A stretch of 64,000 nucleotides of DNA from Drosophila persimilis (taxonomy: Eukaryota; Arthropoda; Insecta; Diptera; Drosophilidae). Location of the stretch: assembly GCF_003286085.1 (NCBI RefSeq), contig NW_020825294.1, forward strand, positions 12,980,501-13,044,500. Direction: 5' to 3'. The position numbers and the translations under genes were made by a program. Positions 46,990 to 58,203 of this stretch are shown in pieces (position 1 is the stretch's first letter; every line of letters begins with the position of its first letter). The notes under the pieces are model-generated. The model ran no database searches, was not told the origin of the DNA, and worked only from the letters and a program-made list of their open reading frames with translations.

Positions 46990-47790
46990 TTTTAGTTTAA
47001 GAAATCTGTCTGGGGGTCTCTGGTTTCAACTTTTGTATATGCCTTTGTTCCTGCGATGATTTCCGCTCCATGGGGCCAGAATCTCGTTCTTTTTGTATAT
47101 AGCGACATATGACCCGCTTGGTTGCAAATGAAGCATCTTCCGTTAAATACCTCTTGACACCTCTTGAGCATCATTGTAAGCCAGGCGTGGGAGTCGCTAT
47201 ATGTTTCTAGCGGTAATGTTGTTTCCTGCCCTTCAGCTCCAAGGGAACTTCCCGCCTGTGGTCACCTCCATATCTACGCTCCAGGGCACGCTTAACAGCC
47301 TCGTAATTTAATCTATCTGCGTCGGGAATCGATTATAGCAGATCAGCAGCAAGACCCTTCAAAGGAAGCGCCAAAGAGGCCGCGCGGTCAGCTTCCATCA
47401 AATTATTCTTCGATGCTGACATCTCGAATCGCGTCATGAAAACGCAAAATGTTGTTGTGCCCCCAAAAATAGGTGTACTGAATTTCGGTTGTTGTCCTGT
47501 CATGTTGTTGACAGGAACACCCAACTCCAATCGACGGAATCGGTCCTCGAGCCGATCTTCGAGACGATGTTCCACTTGTCGAATTTTCTCATCAAGACGT
47601 GTGATCTCTTGCTTGATCTCTTCATCCAAACGCTGAATTGCTTCTGAGTTTTTATAGATTTTCTTGTCGACGTTGAGGCCTGCTCTCTCCATTGCAGCTT
47701 CCAACCGCAGCTGCAGTTCGGCTTTCAAGCCGCTCGTCGGTAAGCCCCGCTCAGACAATTCCTTTTCAACTGTTCAACTTTTACCTCTCC
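46990..47790 (-). pseudogene. Gag remnant of a SAP-motif LTR retroelement, copy 2
   Basis: From the right: a SAP-like start (LSERGLPTSGLKAELQLRLE), a coiled coil (LDEEIKQEITRLDEKIRQVE), a linker (TGQQPKFSTPIFGG) and a capsid-like part (NNLMEADRAASLALPLKGLA). After frame breaks there is a zinc knuckle CFICNQAGHMSLY whose last Cys is changed to Tyr. It is related to the remnant at 35560-36130, including the segment around 'ccgcgcggtcag'. No LTR or pol remains here. Confidence 0.65.
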
Positions 47791-47957
47791 GTATTTAACC
47801 ATTCTGAAAATATTTTAATTGGCACAACACAATCTATTTGTCGAAACGTGCCACCGACACAAGAACGAAGGCTATTACACTTTGCTCCCAATTGAAAAAA
47901 TGACATCTAAGAGTAAAATACAAATATTTGAAACATTACCCGATTTGTAGGACGAAT

Positions 47958-49026
47958 ATGCATTCGGTTGGAATATATTCTGCTATGGCTATTAAGCGCC
48001 AGCGTAAAAGAAGAGATGAACAGAAAAGAGCTCGAGAACGGAGGTATAGCACTCAAAGCTCTGAGAGTGGCGAAACATTCCATTCACCCAGTGGGTCTGT
48101 GAGACGCAAATATCATCACCATCATGCGGCCAAGCCTGGACCAGGAATGCTTGACAGCCAGGTTGATTTTTAGAAAGTAATGTTTTAATAACACAAGTAT
48201 AATGCATTTCTTTATAAAATAGGTTGTCACCAGTATTGGAATGCTTCATATTGGTATTGTGTTCATTGCTTTTGGAGTTTTTCTTATCGGGGCAGGAATT
48301 ATTCCAGATGAAACAATGTCCTGGAATGTGTTTAGTAAGTAATATACTCACTCATACATACATATATTTTCAAAATATTCGGATACGAGTATATGTTGAG
48401 CTTTACGGATTGTTTCAGGCTCCAGCTCTGCGTGGTGGAATGAGGTGACTTGCAAAGGATTATTTTCCCTTGGACTTGGACTATTTTTGTTAGTTTTGAA
48501 TTGCCTCATAAGTAGAAAGGAAGAGGAGGATCTCGAAGACTACGTACAACGGCAGCTTACTCGATCCCGTTCTGGTAAGACATAGTTTTTTTTATATTAC
48601 TATTTTAAGATATACATATGCATATGTGTTTCAGGGCACCGCCTTGAAAGAGATGTTGAAACTGGTGTGCTAACCACGCGCCATGCTCGCAAAGCTGTAG
48701 CCTTACAAAAAAGCGGCCGCAATAACTCGCCCACAGATGTCGCAGTCGTAAACTGCGCATCTTCGGATAACTTATCTAACGGACCGATAGTTGGACGTAA
48801 TTGTTAGCGTATATCGCTTTTATCCCTTATTCAATTTATTTATTGAACTTATGTTTTAGGTATGAATAACTCTGGTGATATACTTCTCGAAAAAATTGTA
48901 GAGGAAGATACTCCCTATTTAAATGACAGAAGTGCAGGAATATCGCCGATTGAAATAGAAAATGATACGAAACAGCTGTTAAGAAGGGAGTCTATTACTG
49001 ATGCAATCAATATAACACGAATATAG
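47958..49026 (+). CDS. Two-pass membrane protein of unknown function, 266 aa
   Basis: Five exons join in phase: 47958-48161, 48223-48334, 48419-48574, 48635-48796, 48860-49026 (801 nt). The N-terminus is strongly basic (AIKRQRKRRDEQKRARERR), followed by a Ser-rich stretch and HHHH. Two hydrophobic helices follow: SIGMLHIGIVFIAFGVFLIG and KGLFSLGLGLFLLVLNCLIS, separated by a short loop with Trp (SAWWNEVTC). The rest is a polar C-terminal tail (RKEEEDLEDYVQRQLTRSRS). A second in-frame ATG at 47985 could be the real start. Intron 4 is supported because it keeps the frame, although reading through would give a stop soon after. Topology suggests both ends in the cytosol. It is likely a conserved fly gene, but I do not recognise it. 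Confidence 0.75.
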
Positions 49027-49134
49027 AACACTTACTTACTTAATTTTTCCTTATTTACACAGCTTAAAGATACATACCTATGGCGTATAATCAACTGCAA
49101 CAATTTTTTAAAGACATTTTAGCTAACTATTGTT

Positions 49135-49449
49135 ATGGCCATTATACCCACGTGTATGTCTATATTCAATCATACATCCGTCAAAACATTTAAATGTTTG
49201 AAAATACTATATTATGACTTTAAGATTCTATTAACTATTTTAATTTTAAAACAAAATTATTTATCGGGTTTGCTGAATGCGTTGTACAATGAAGTATTAC
49301 TGCAGATTAGGAATCATGCGAAGATTAGCGCACAGAACGGAAAAATACTATGGGATTATAACACTGCTTTTGGGAAGTTAGCCGAGTTTGCCGATAAATA
49401 TGGAAAGCAAATCTGTGATGAATACATGCGACTTCCAAATGCAGTGTAA
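49135..49449 (+). CDS. Uncertain ORF or 3' terminal exon
   Basis: The second half has good coding texture (NGKILWDYNTAFGKLAEFAD, KYGKQICDEYMRLPNAV) and is preceded by a possible 3' splice site (tactgcag at 49298-49305). The first half is AT-rich and probably not coding. It lies 110 bp after the stop of the membrane-protein gene on the same strand. It could be an alternative last exon, the end of another gene whose upstream exons I cannot find, or a relic. Confidence 0.3.
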   Translation: MAIIPTCMSIFNHTSVKTFKCLKILYYDFKILLTILILKQNYLSGLLNALYNEVLLQIRNHAKISAQNGKILWDYNTAFGKLAEFADKYGKQICDEYMRLPNAV

Positions 49450-50637
49450 CAAAAATTGCATCAGAACGGGAAAGCTGGACCTATACTGATTAATTAAAGT
49501 ACCCCCTCTGACTGAAAACGTATATTTTGGGGTTCTACTCTATTCTTTAAAAACGAAATATAAATCATTTCTATTATTTATGTAACCCATTTTTCAAAAA
49601 CGAAAATCCTTGGAAAACTTTTCAAATAAAACAGTGTACCGTTTTACCCAAGTTCTATAAATCAGCTCCTCCAAAATGTTTATAAATCTATACGAGATCG
49701 ATTATAACATTTATCTGCTGACTAGTGTAATACCAAATAATTGCACAATAATTTATATTATATATGTATGTATGTATGTACAAATATGAAACACAAAAAA
49801 GAATAGGGGTCGATTTCTTAATGTCAATATAAGCTTTGTCTGACCTGTAAACTGGGATGAAACCAATGACAGCATTCATTTTTGTACTTCTAGACTAAGA
49901 ATTGCTGTTATTTTAAAACTCATGCAAATGATTGCATTCCAATACCAAAGGACCTTATCAAAATATATAAATTTAGTTACTATGTAAGCTTAAAATGCCT
50001 AAATAATGCAAATAATTTATTTTGAATGAACAGTAACTGGTGCTTTCCGTTTATTGAATTCTGGAACCCAAATTAATAGTTGTGAAATGATTATTACTTA
50101 TATATAGCAAATAAATGCTGTAACTTTTTTCTTTATATATGTATGGTTTAGATTTTTGCATAAAATCTATTTGTTATTTTTTCCTATACAAAGACCCACA
50201 AAATTCTATGGATGCCAATCAAAACGTGTTACGTAGTACCAATCATAACATTGTTTTGCCTTGTTCATTTCCATAATGATTTTTAATTGCTGCAATATTT
50301 CGAAGGAAGAAATCCTTCCTAGACTACAAAAAAAACCACACAAGAAAGAAGACTTTTCTAAGAAACACCGTTATCGTCTGTATATACATATATTTAGATA
50401 TTTTTACGATTTATTCTACAACTAAGTCTAACTTTTTATTACTTTGAAACCCAACAAATAAATAAATAAATTTGTCAAATACTAAACTCATGATAGTGCT
50501 AAAGGCTAAACCTTAAAATTTGCACTTCTACATAGCCATTTCTCTTTATAAATTTTATTATAGACAAATGATTCCAAGAAAATTTCCTTCACGAGGAAAA
50601 ATTTCTTCGGTGGTCTTAAGTTTAGGTAATGCCTAAT
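49450..50637. other. No gene seen
   Basis: Very AT-rich sequence with TATG runs (49760-49785). No coding frame, RNA gene or full repeat is recognised. Confidence 0.4.
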
Positions 50638-51375
50638 TTTTATACCCGATACTCAAAATGAGTATTGGGGTATATTAGATTTGTGGTAAAAGTGGATGTG
50701 TGTAACGTCCAGAAGGAATCGTTTCTGACCCCATAAAGTATACATATGATCAGCATCAATAGCCGAGTCGATTGAGCCCTGTCTGTCTGTCCGTCTGTCT
50801 GTCCGTCCGTCCGTCCGTCCGTCTGTCCGTCCCCTTCAGCGCCTAGTGCTCAAAGACTATAAGAGTTAGAGCAACGATGTTTTGGATCCAGACTTCTGTG
50901 AAATGTCACTGCTACAAAAATATTTCAAAACTTCACCCCGCCCATTTCCGCCCCCACAAAGGACGAAAATCTGTGGCATCCACAATTTTAAAGATACGAG
51001 AAAACCAAAAACGCAGAATCGTAGAGAATGACCATATTTTTTTAGACTGCAGAATCTGAATTGGATCGTATTATTATTATAGCCAGCATCAAGAAAACAA
51101 TTTCATTTTTTCTCGCCCTGTCTCTCTCTAACACACACGTAGCATAGCCGGCTTTGCTTAGAGTAAAACATTAGCGCCTAGATCTCAGAGACTATAAAAG
51201 CTAGAGCAACCAAATTTGGTATCCACACTCCTAATATATCGGACCGAGACGAGTTTGTTTCAAAATTTCGCCACACCCCCTTCCGCCCCCGCAAAGGATG
51301 CAAATCTGGGGCATCCACAAATCTCAGAGACTATTAACGCTAGAGTAACCAAATTTGGTATCCGCACTCCTGTTT
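50638..51375 (+). mobile_element. DINE-1-like element, 3' truncated
   Basis: It starts 'ttatacccgatactcaaaatgagtattgg' and keeps the module order to 'ggtatccgcactcctgttt'. Unrelated sequence ('tcaatccgtcccctggcttatcggg') replaces the 3' end. It is closely similar to 15807-16490, including a shared 'gatgcaaatctgggg' variant. Confidence 0.8.
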
Positions 51376-51740
51376 GTTCAATCCGTCCCCTGGCTTATCG
51401 GGTCAGAAACACCCCTGACTCCCCCGTGAGCTAGCTGGGAACGATAGGCCAGGGTGGCAAAGAGGCGGATCATAACAAAATGTAGGATCTGTTCAAGATG
51501 AAATCGACCAAGGGAAAGCAAAATTTCAGGTCAAACTTCTGGCCCGTCCTAATAGACTTGCGCAGTGTTTAACTTGGCATACTAGGTATACACGACTACG
51601 ACTCCCAGCAAAAATAGTTAGGGCCGTTATCTAAATAATTAATTGTAATTAAGTAATAAATATTTTAGATTAAGATTTGCCTATTTATCGTTAGTCTCCA
51701 AGAGAGAAGATTCAATAAATAAAATACCGTATAAATAAAA
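51376..51740. other. Unidentified insert between two DINE copies
   Basis: Of unknown origin; not DINE. It contains 'gagctagctgggaacgataggcc' and an AT-rich right half. It could be part of a degraded LTR or an element that landed in the DINE cluster. Confidence 0.3.
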
Positions 51741-52238
51741 AGAGGTGAAACGTTGTGAGTTGCTGCTACGGCCGCAACTCTACATTTATTAGTCACTTAC
51801 TTATGTACTTACTTCCTCCGCCAGGCGACGCTAACATTGAACGAAACAGAGTGCGTGCTAGAGAGACAGAAAATCAGTCAGAACGTGTACTCAGAACGGG
51901 CGCTGCGTAGCCACTGCAAATTGATCTGATCCAGTCTCGGCCATCTGGTAGATATGGTCCTTCTCTATGATTTTTATCTTTAATTATCCCGTATCTTTAA
52001 AATTATGTATGCCACAGATTTTCGTCATTTGCGGGGGTAGGGCGAAATTTTGAAAAATACTTGTGCAGGTTCGATATCACAGGAGGATACAAAATTTGGT
52101 TGCTCTAGCTCTTATTATCTTAGAGCACTAGCACTGATCAAGATTAAATATACTTTATGGGGTCGGAAACGCTTCCTTCTGGACGTAACACACATCCACT
52201 TTCAACACAAATCAAATATTTTGAGTATCGGGATAAAA
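51741..52238 (-). mobile_element. DINE-1-like element, inverted, internally deleted
   Basis: 'gaggtgaaacgttgtgagttgctgc' is the reverse complement of the 3' tail. 'cggaaacgcttccttctggacgtaacacacatcc' and 'attttgagtatcggg' correspond to the 5' end. About half of the consensus is missing. Confidence 0.7.
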
Positions 52239-52718
52239 AAAAGTTGGCGTGTGGGAAGAATTTGGGGCTATTATTTCGTCGCACTCCAGCTCATTCCTTT
52301 ACCGAGTGCTTCCGAAGGATACCACATCTTCGGTAGATCCCCACCAAATTTACAATGGGCAATCTGTATGCCACCCTCTTCCCTGTAAAGAAAACGGACA
52401 CGTAAGTCGATTACCCTGAGGTCTTTGTCCTGGCCTTCGAGCAGGTACACTATTTTATCGCTCTGCACAATATTTCCAAAGTTGGGTAGAACGCGATAAA
52501 TATTTGCGGTATCTACGACAAACAACATTTAGGTTTAAACCCACCCACAGTATTAACTTGGGCACTGTTACCTTTAGAGAAGTCCACTTACTTACTTACA
52601 AGTATACAAGTATTTCTCTTTCATTAAATTCATCACTTATGTATGTATTATTACTTTTTCATGAAGTTAATTATTTATAAATCTATTTCTTTTTCTCTAA
52701 AAAATTTGCTTATAAAAG

Positions 52719-52885
52719 GCATGCTAAAGTCATAGCTTATGAAATGCATGCACTGCTAGATGACAATGCCATCGAGTATGCCCTAGGACCTCTCCATATT
52801 GAAGTCAACAGTTCAGCGTATGGCGGGTCATCGCCTATGTCATCGGGGGTAATGACGCTTACATCGACGCGTCATCAGATGAGAT
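52719..52885 (+). CDS. Candidate host exon, unidentified
   Basis: Open, coding-like sequence (HAKVIAYEMHALLDDNAIEY, ALGPLHIEVNSSAYGG, SPMSSGVMTLTSTRHQM) between a plausible 3' site ('tataaaag') and a consensus donor (GAGAT|gtaagt). No start or stop is needed, so it would be an internal exon. Together with the exon at 54242 it suggests a plus-strand gene with long, repeat-filled introns. I do not recognise the protein. Confidence 0.35.
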
Positions 52886-52904
52886 GTAAGTAATTCGCCA
52901 GATC

Positions 52905-53045
52905 GGTCGTTTCGCCTACTGTGAGACGGATATGCAGACATATCGGCTCTTGATGTTGGTCAAGAATATATATACTTTGTAGCGCCCGAACGCTCCCTTC
53001 TGGGTGGTACACAGATCCATTTTTACTATATAAAATATAAACGAA
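52905..53045 (-). repeat. Diverged relative of the DINE 5' region
   Basis: 'tcggctcttgatgttggtcaagaatatatatactttgtagcgcccgaacgctcccttctgggtggtacacagatcc' parallels the reverse complement of the DINE block ('...gatcaagaatatatatactttatggggtcggaaacg...'), but is far more diverged than the other copies. It probably belongs to a distinct, older Helentron-type subfamily. Confidence 0.5.
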
Positions 53046-53956
53046 ATAAGAAAATGATATTGGAAGGCAAGTGTTTTCAGTATCATAGCAATATAAAAAT
53101 TCCAACGACGAAGTTTATGATCCAGTGAACCTCCTAGTAGCCGTCGCAAGAAATATAAAAGATCTTTGTGTTTCGTGGTAGATATATGTCGCTGTGTATA
53201 TGTAGTCGCGCGGTAGATCGGCCGTTTGAATCGGGGGTGGAAGCGTACTAACTCTAAGTCTTATTCTCTAAGTTTGATGCTGCGGTGAGTAGTGGATCGT
53301 AAAATCTCCCGAGCGATCCTCCGAGCGCGCGAGAGCGACTTGGGACCGGAGCGCACGTTGTTGGCACAGTGCTTGGCAATTATTTGCTGCTGGCCTGAAC
53401 AAAGGTAAAGGCTATTTTTCGGCAGCGCGCTGTAAAAAATCTCATACGTGCTCCTAGTTCTAGAATGAACGGATAGCTTTTGAGCTCTTTGTTTTGGCTT
53501 TTCAAGAAAATTTGAAGACAGCTTGGAGCCAGCTCTTTGACACCACTATACTTTTTGAATACATGGTATATTATTACATCACAATGTTAACTATAGACCT
53601 GTAATATAAGCATCGTTGAACATCGTTTGGCAACGCTGCAGCACACTCCGTGCTAAAAGGTGCTCTGTAACCGCAGCTTCGACTTCAGCTGAAGTCATGT
53701 TTACATGTGCTTAGTGCGTTTGTTGCTTCACACTAAAAAAATTAGTTCAGACAAGGAAAAATGTTATGCGTCAAACAAAAAAAAATATTCAGCGGAAACA
53801 TTAAAATACTATCTAAAACAAAGAAAAATCATAAACAACCGTAATGAAAATTCATCTTACCACATTATGTTGAACATTTTTTGAATTGATCTAAAACGGA
53901 AATCCCTTTCATTCAAAGGCTTCACTTAGTATTCTGTTGTGGTTCCAGCCTTCTGT
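53046..53956. other. No supported gene
   Basis: A GC-richer stretch at 53190-53360 ('cgcgcgagagcgacttgggaccggagcgc') might be LTR or promoter debris. Otherwise nothing is recognised. Confidence 0.3.
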
Positions 53957-54000
53957 TCGGTGCCCGGAACAGCGTTGGAGCAACGTATTTTCATAAAAAT

Positions 54001-54186
54001 TTGTACTTATATTTTTTTTTTTTTTTAAATATTTGTTTCTATTTTAATATAACTTTTTGTTTCTATTTTCGTACAAAGTTGTATTTATATTTTCATATAC
54101 ATTTCATAAAAAACTTTTGTTTCTATTTTCATGTACAATTTTTTTTCTGTTTTTGTACAAATTTGTATTTATATGTTCATATATAG
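54001..54186 (+). repeat. Degenerate AT-rich tandem repeat
   Basis: Units of roughly 50-60 bp built from 'tttgtttctattttcatacaa' and 'ttgtatttatattttcatata' recur three to four times with drift. It is also present in the duplicated copy. Confidence 0.6.
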
Positions 54187-54241
54187 CGAGCATTAGCGCG
54201 TTGTTCCACTAAAATCTGAAATGAATTTTTTCCAATACCAG

Positions 54242-54380
54242 GAAGAAGCTCTCTCGTATGTTTCCGAACCCTACTCTGTAGTGGGTCCAATTGCGATTAA
54301 AGTCTTATTCCCGTTGACTCCTCCTGGATTACAGTCCAGCCAGATCCGGAAAGACTTGAAATTCATGGCACTGGTAATGG
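54242..54380 (+). CDS. Candidate host exon, left copy
   Basis: 139 bp bounded by a 3' site ('ttttttccaataccag') and a strong donor (ATGG|gtaagt). The open frame gives EEALSYVSEPYSVVGPIAIK and LFPLTPPGLQSSQIRKDLKF. The right copy (59484-59622) keeps the frame with only a few substitutions (E to V, P to S, P to Q). I do not recognise the protein. It is probably an internal exon of the same plus-strand gene as 52719-52885. Confidence 0.4.
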
Positions 54381-54653
54381 GTAAGTTCCGTCACATTAAC
54401 AACATGAGTGTCAGTTGAGTTGAGCAGAGATCATCCATACGCTTTATGACGTCTGACTTTTCTTTAATTATGCGTTCAATCATTGGTATTCCGATTTTTC
54501 ATTTAATTAAAAACAAAGCTGTTTGAGATCACTTTTAACCCACCTTTACCGCCCATGTAAAGTGTAATTTGTATTAGTTGTTTTTTTGTTGGGTTATATG
54601 TATATTATTATCGTGATTTCTTCTGTTAATGCCTATTTAAGACAATATTCATT

Positions 54654-55361
54654 TGTGATAGACCTATTTCAGGCTGAGGTAAGCTCAGTCCCGTCCAGGG
54701 GTCAATCCACAAGAAATTTGTAGATATGGATGGAACCTTAAGGGCGGCGTCGGGGGCGGCCTATCGTAGAGAGGTGGATCGGGGCTAGAATGGGCGTCGC
54801 TCGTCGTGCATACGAAACAGCTGCGTGGACTCGGACTCGTGCCTCGACTAATTGGAGTGAACTTACGCAATCGGGTGTTTTTACTTTGATAATTCGACAC
54901 TTTATTGTACTTCTTAGCAGTTTAAATGAACTTATTTTAATTGGTCGCGGATGTCTTCTCGTGAATTCCGGGTACCGCGTCTGTACTCCGGACCGGGTCT
55001 CCGCGTAAGTTGGTTTTTGGTTTCTCGTCGCCGTCTTTTTATAGGCCCGTATTGCTGGGTCTGCGGGTTTGACAAATGCACTTCCGCGTCGGGGTGCACT
55101 TTGCCGTTCTTGGTGATCGTCGCAGATTTTCGCGGCGTCGACTTTCCTCCGTCGATGAACCCGGAAGACCGCACTCGGCCGATGGCTTGGCCTGGAGTGG
55201 GGAAAGTTCCCGTGACCTGATGTCTTTGGTCATCGTTATGGAGTTGGCGCGTGTTGATCGGTGGTTGCTTGCGGAGGGGGGCGTTGGTTGCGGGGTGTGG
55301 TGCGATGCTCTCATTATAAGTCGGGGGACGGATTGTATCGAAACCTTTTAGATTCGTTACA
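54654..55361 (-). mobile_element. LTR 1 (708 bp), left unit
   Basis: It begins TGTGATAGACC and ends GTTACA on the plus strand (TG...CA termini). It carries a minus-strand TATAAAAA (55036-55043) and AATAAA (54901-54906), consistent with a promoter and polyadenylation signal for a leftward element. In this orientation it is the element's 3' LTR. A polypurine tract abuts it at 55362-55379. It differs from LTR 2 at about six positions. The ORFs inside it are not genes. Confidence 0.85.
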
Positions 55362-55379
55362 CCCTCCCCTTTCTTTCCC
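55362..55379 (-). other. Polypurine tract next to LTR 1
   Basis: The minus strand reads GGGAAAGAAAGGGGAGGG immediately before the LTR start TGTAACG, the plus-strand priming site of LTR retroelements. An identical tract is at 60604-60621 beside LTR 2. Confidence 0.75.
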
Positions 55380-55759
55380 GGCAAGAGTTACGAGGACTCG
55401 TGGGTCGGGCTCTTGTGGTTTCTTCTGTGTTTTGCGTTGAGGTTTCCGCGTTATCTTCGCTTCGTCAACGGATTTGTGGGGCGCGCGGTCGTGAGCGTTA
55501 CGTTACTTCTCTCGCTGGCGTCAGCGCTGTTCGATTAATTGGTGGTCGCGCTGTTCGGTGCGCTTGCATTCTCGGCGGTATTATGCCATCGGGCTCGTCT
55601 TTTTTGCCGGTGCTGTCTTTTGGCCGGGTGTCCCGGGTTTTGCTGACTCTGCGGTGCCGTGGTTGGGGCGTCGGGTTGATGTCTCGTTGCTTTCTTCGTC
55701 GATGTCAGCATTCTCGAGTAGGTCAGTGGGTTCTTCGGCCTCGTGATCGTGGAACTCTC

Positions 55760-58143
55760 TCAGGTCGTTGATATTTGCGGTTTTGTGTTTCCGGCTTTCG
55801 CAATGTTGTAATTTGGCGATGTTTGGCGATGAAACCTCTTGACCCGGTAGGGGCCGTCGACCTTCGGGGCTAGCTTTGCCGCAAAGCCCTCGGCGGCGTT
55901 CGAGAGGTGGTATTGGCGTAGTAGTTCCAGTGATCCGACGGCGGGGCGCCATAGTCGCCGGCGGAGGTTGTAATGTCTCCCTTGCTCTTGACTGGCTCTC
56001 TGGATGTTATTCCGGACGATGGCGAATACTTCTTTCAGCCTCGACGCTTTGCTGGTGGCCGCCTCTGTCGTACTCCCTGTCCCGGGCGTGACTTCGTCGT
56101 AGAGGGCGCCGGGGAGTCGCGGCTCTCTTCCGTGCAGGTGGAAGGCGGGGCTGAATCCGGTCGTCTCGGAGACGCTGGAGTTGATCGCCAATGTCATCTC
56201 GGGTAGGAGCTCGTCCCATGTATTCTGGTGGTCGTGGACGAACTGGGCGATCATCGTTTTCACAGTCCGGGTTTTCTTGGGGGCAATACGGGGCTGTGTG
56301 TTGCAGCTCCACGCCTGCGCTTCGCATGAATGCTCCAAACGATCGGCTGGTGAACTGGGTTCCGTTGTCGCAGACGAATAGTTTTGGCACGCCGAAGCTG
56401 CACAGTATTCGTTCTCTGAAGGCTCGTTCGAGGTTTGCTGTTGTCGCTTTCTTGAGGGGTACCAGTTCCACCCACTTGGAGAAAGTGTCGAAGAATACCA
56501 GTAAGATGGTGTTCCCGTGCTTGGACTGTGGTAATGGTCCGACGAAGTCGGCACACAGGATGGCGAAGGGTTCTTTGGCTTTACGTGTGAGCATTCTGCC
56601 CACGGCCTTGCGCTGCGTGGCTTTGAACTTCTGACAGCTTACGCAGCCCTGCACGAACCGTCGCACGTCTCGGTGTAGTCCTGGCCAGTAGTATCGTTGT
56701 GTTGCCCTCAGGATGGTTTTCCGGAAGCCAAGGTGTCCTGCCGTTGGTTCGTCATGGCATTCGCGGAGTACTCTCGTCCGGCCGTTTTTAGGCACGCATA
56801 GTTTCCACGGTATGTGGTCGTCGTCGTCGTCTCCGTGTCCTAGATAGCGGTATAGCTGCCCATTTTCGTGCGTGTAGTCCGGGTACTTCTGGGGTTCGTC
56901 TTGGACTTGTTGGATCCTTTGTTTCAGCCAGGTGCATGCTGTGTCGTCTTCCTCGATGCTCCAATGGTTGTCTTGACAGTGCGTCCGCGACTACGTTCTG
57001 GTTGCCGGCCCGATAATGCACGTCGTATTGGTATTGCTGTAGTTCGAGCTCCCATCTTGCTACGCTACCGTAAGGGCTCTCGAGGGTATTCAGCCACTTT
57101 AGTGCGAGATGATCGGTTATGACGTCGAATCGGTAGCCGTCGAGATAGCATCGCAGTTTTCGGATCGCCCAGATGACGGCGAGGCATTCCTTGTCGGTGG
57201 CCGAGTAGTTTTCTTCTGCCTTGTTGAGGCGTCGACTGACGTATGCGATGACCCGCTCTTTCCCTTCGATCTCTTGGGGGAGGACCGCGCCTACTCCAAG
57301 GTTGCTTGCGTCCGTCTGCAGGGAAAATTTGACGTTAAAGTCTGGGCAGGCGAGTACCGGTGCGGTGGTGAGCAGTGTTTTCAGCTCGTCGAAGGCGCCT
57401 TGTTGTTCTTGGCCCCATGTCCATGCTTTCCCTTTCTTCAGCAGCAGTGACATTGGTTGGACTATGGGGGCAAAGTTTGGGACAAATCTGCGGTACCACC
57501 CGGCCATGCCTACGTATTGTCGTAGCTTCAGGTTGGTCGGCGGGCTCAGATCCTTTACGGCTGCGATTTTGTCGGGGTCCGTGTGGATACCTTCTTCGCT
57601 GATCATGTGGCCAAGGTATTTTATCCGGCGTTGGAAGAAGGCACACTTGTCCGTGTTGACCCGTAGGTTTGCCTTCCGCAGTCGTGCGAAAACTTCTTTC
57701 ACGTTGTTCAGGTGTTGCTGGAAGCTTTTCCCGACGATGACAATGTCGTCGAGATATGCGAACGCGAATGGTTCCATGTCTGCGCCGATAACGGCGTCGA
57801 GGGTCCGTTGAAACGTGGCTCCCGCGGAATGTAAGCCGAAAGGCATTACTTTCCATTGGTATAATCCTCGGCCGGGTATCGTGAATGCCGTGGCTTCACG
57901 GCTGTCGCGGGCCATTGGTGGTATCTGCCAATACCCGTTTTTCAGGTCTAGGGTCGTGATGAAGCGGACATTTCGGAGTCGCTCTAATAAGTAGTTGATC
58001 CTGGGTAGCGGGTACGCGTCCGGGATAGAACGCTCGTTTAGCTGCCGATAATCTACACACATGCGCCATCTCCCGTCCTTTTTGCGGACCAGGACGATTG
58101 ACGCGCTGTGGGGACTCCGGGACGGTTCGATTAGGTTCCGGCG
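55760..58143 (-). pseudogene. Ty3/gypsy pol: RT, RNase H and integrase, frameshifted
   Basis: RT (from 58143): the frame enters at IEPSRSPHSASIVLVRKKDG, with the palm motif in FAYLDDIVIVGK; the N-terminal part of RT is missing because host flank is joined here. RNase H: LQTDASNLGVGAVLP, DKECLAVIWAIRKL, VITDHLALKWL. Integrase: zinc-binding HLGFRKTILRATQRYYWPGL ... CVSCQ, catalytic core beginning CADFVGPLPQ and reaching FVCDNGTQFTS, then a frame change near 56270 before the rest of the domain (FVHDHQNTWDELLPEMTLAI). There is another frame change at the RNase H/integrase border (about 56790). No envelope frame is seen between integrase and the LTR. The copy is therefore inactive. Confidence 0.88.
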
Positions 58144-58203
58144 CCCGGAACAGCGTTGGAGCAACGTATTTTCATAAAAATTTGTATTTTAATATAACTT
58201 TTT

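Larger units (their letters stand above)
53957..54653 (+). repeat. Left copy of a duplicated host segment
   Basis: From 'gtgcccggaacagcgttggagc' to the LTR boundary, this segment is repeated at 58144-59895 with few substitutions, apart from a DINE inserted in the second copy and a shortened T-run. It includes an AT-rich degenerate tandem repeat (54001-54186) and a candidate exon (54242-54380). The copies end at the same retroelement LTR, so the LTR insertion predates the duplication. Confidence 0.9.

Noticed and set aside
52271..52528. 85-codon minus-strand ORF as a gene
   Set aside because: It reads fairly naturally (LPNFGNIVQSDKIVYLLEG), but it overlaps the edge of a DINE copy and has no start context, splice sites or family match. 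I left it unassigned.
54932..55384. Minus-strand ORFs inside the LTRs (150 and 91 codons, repeated at 60,174-60,556) as genes
   Set aside because: They lie entirely within the 708-bp LTRs, are interrupted differently in each LTR copy and have no family pattern.
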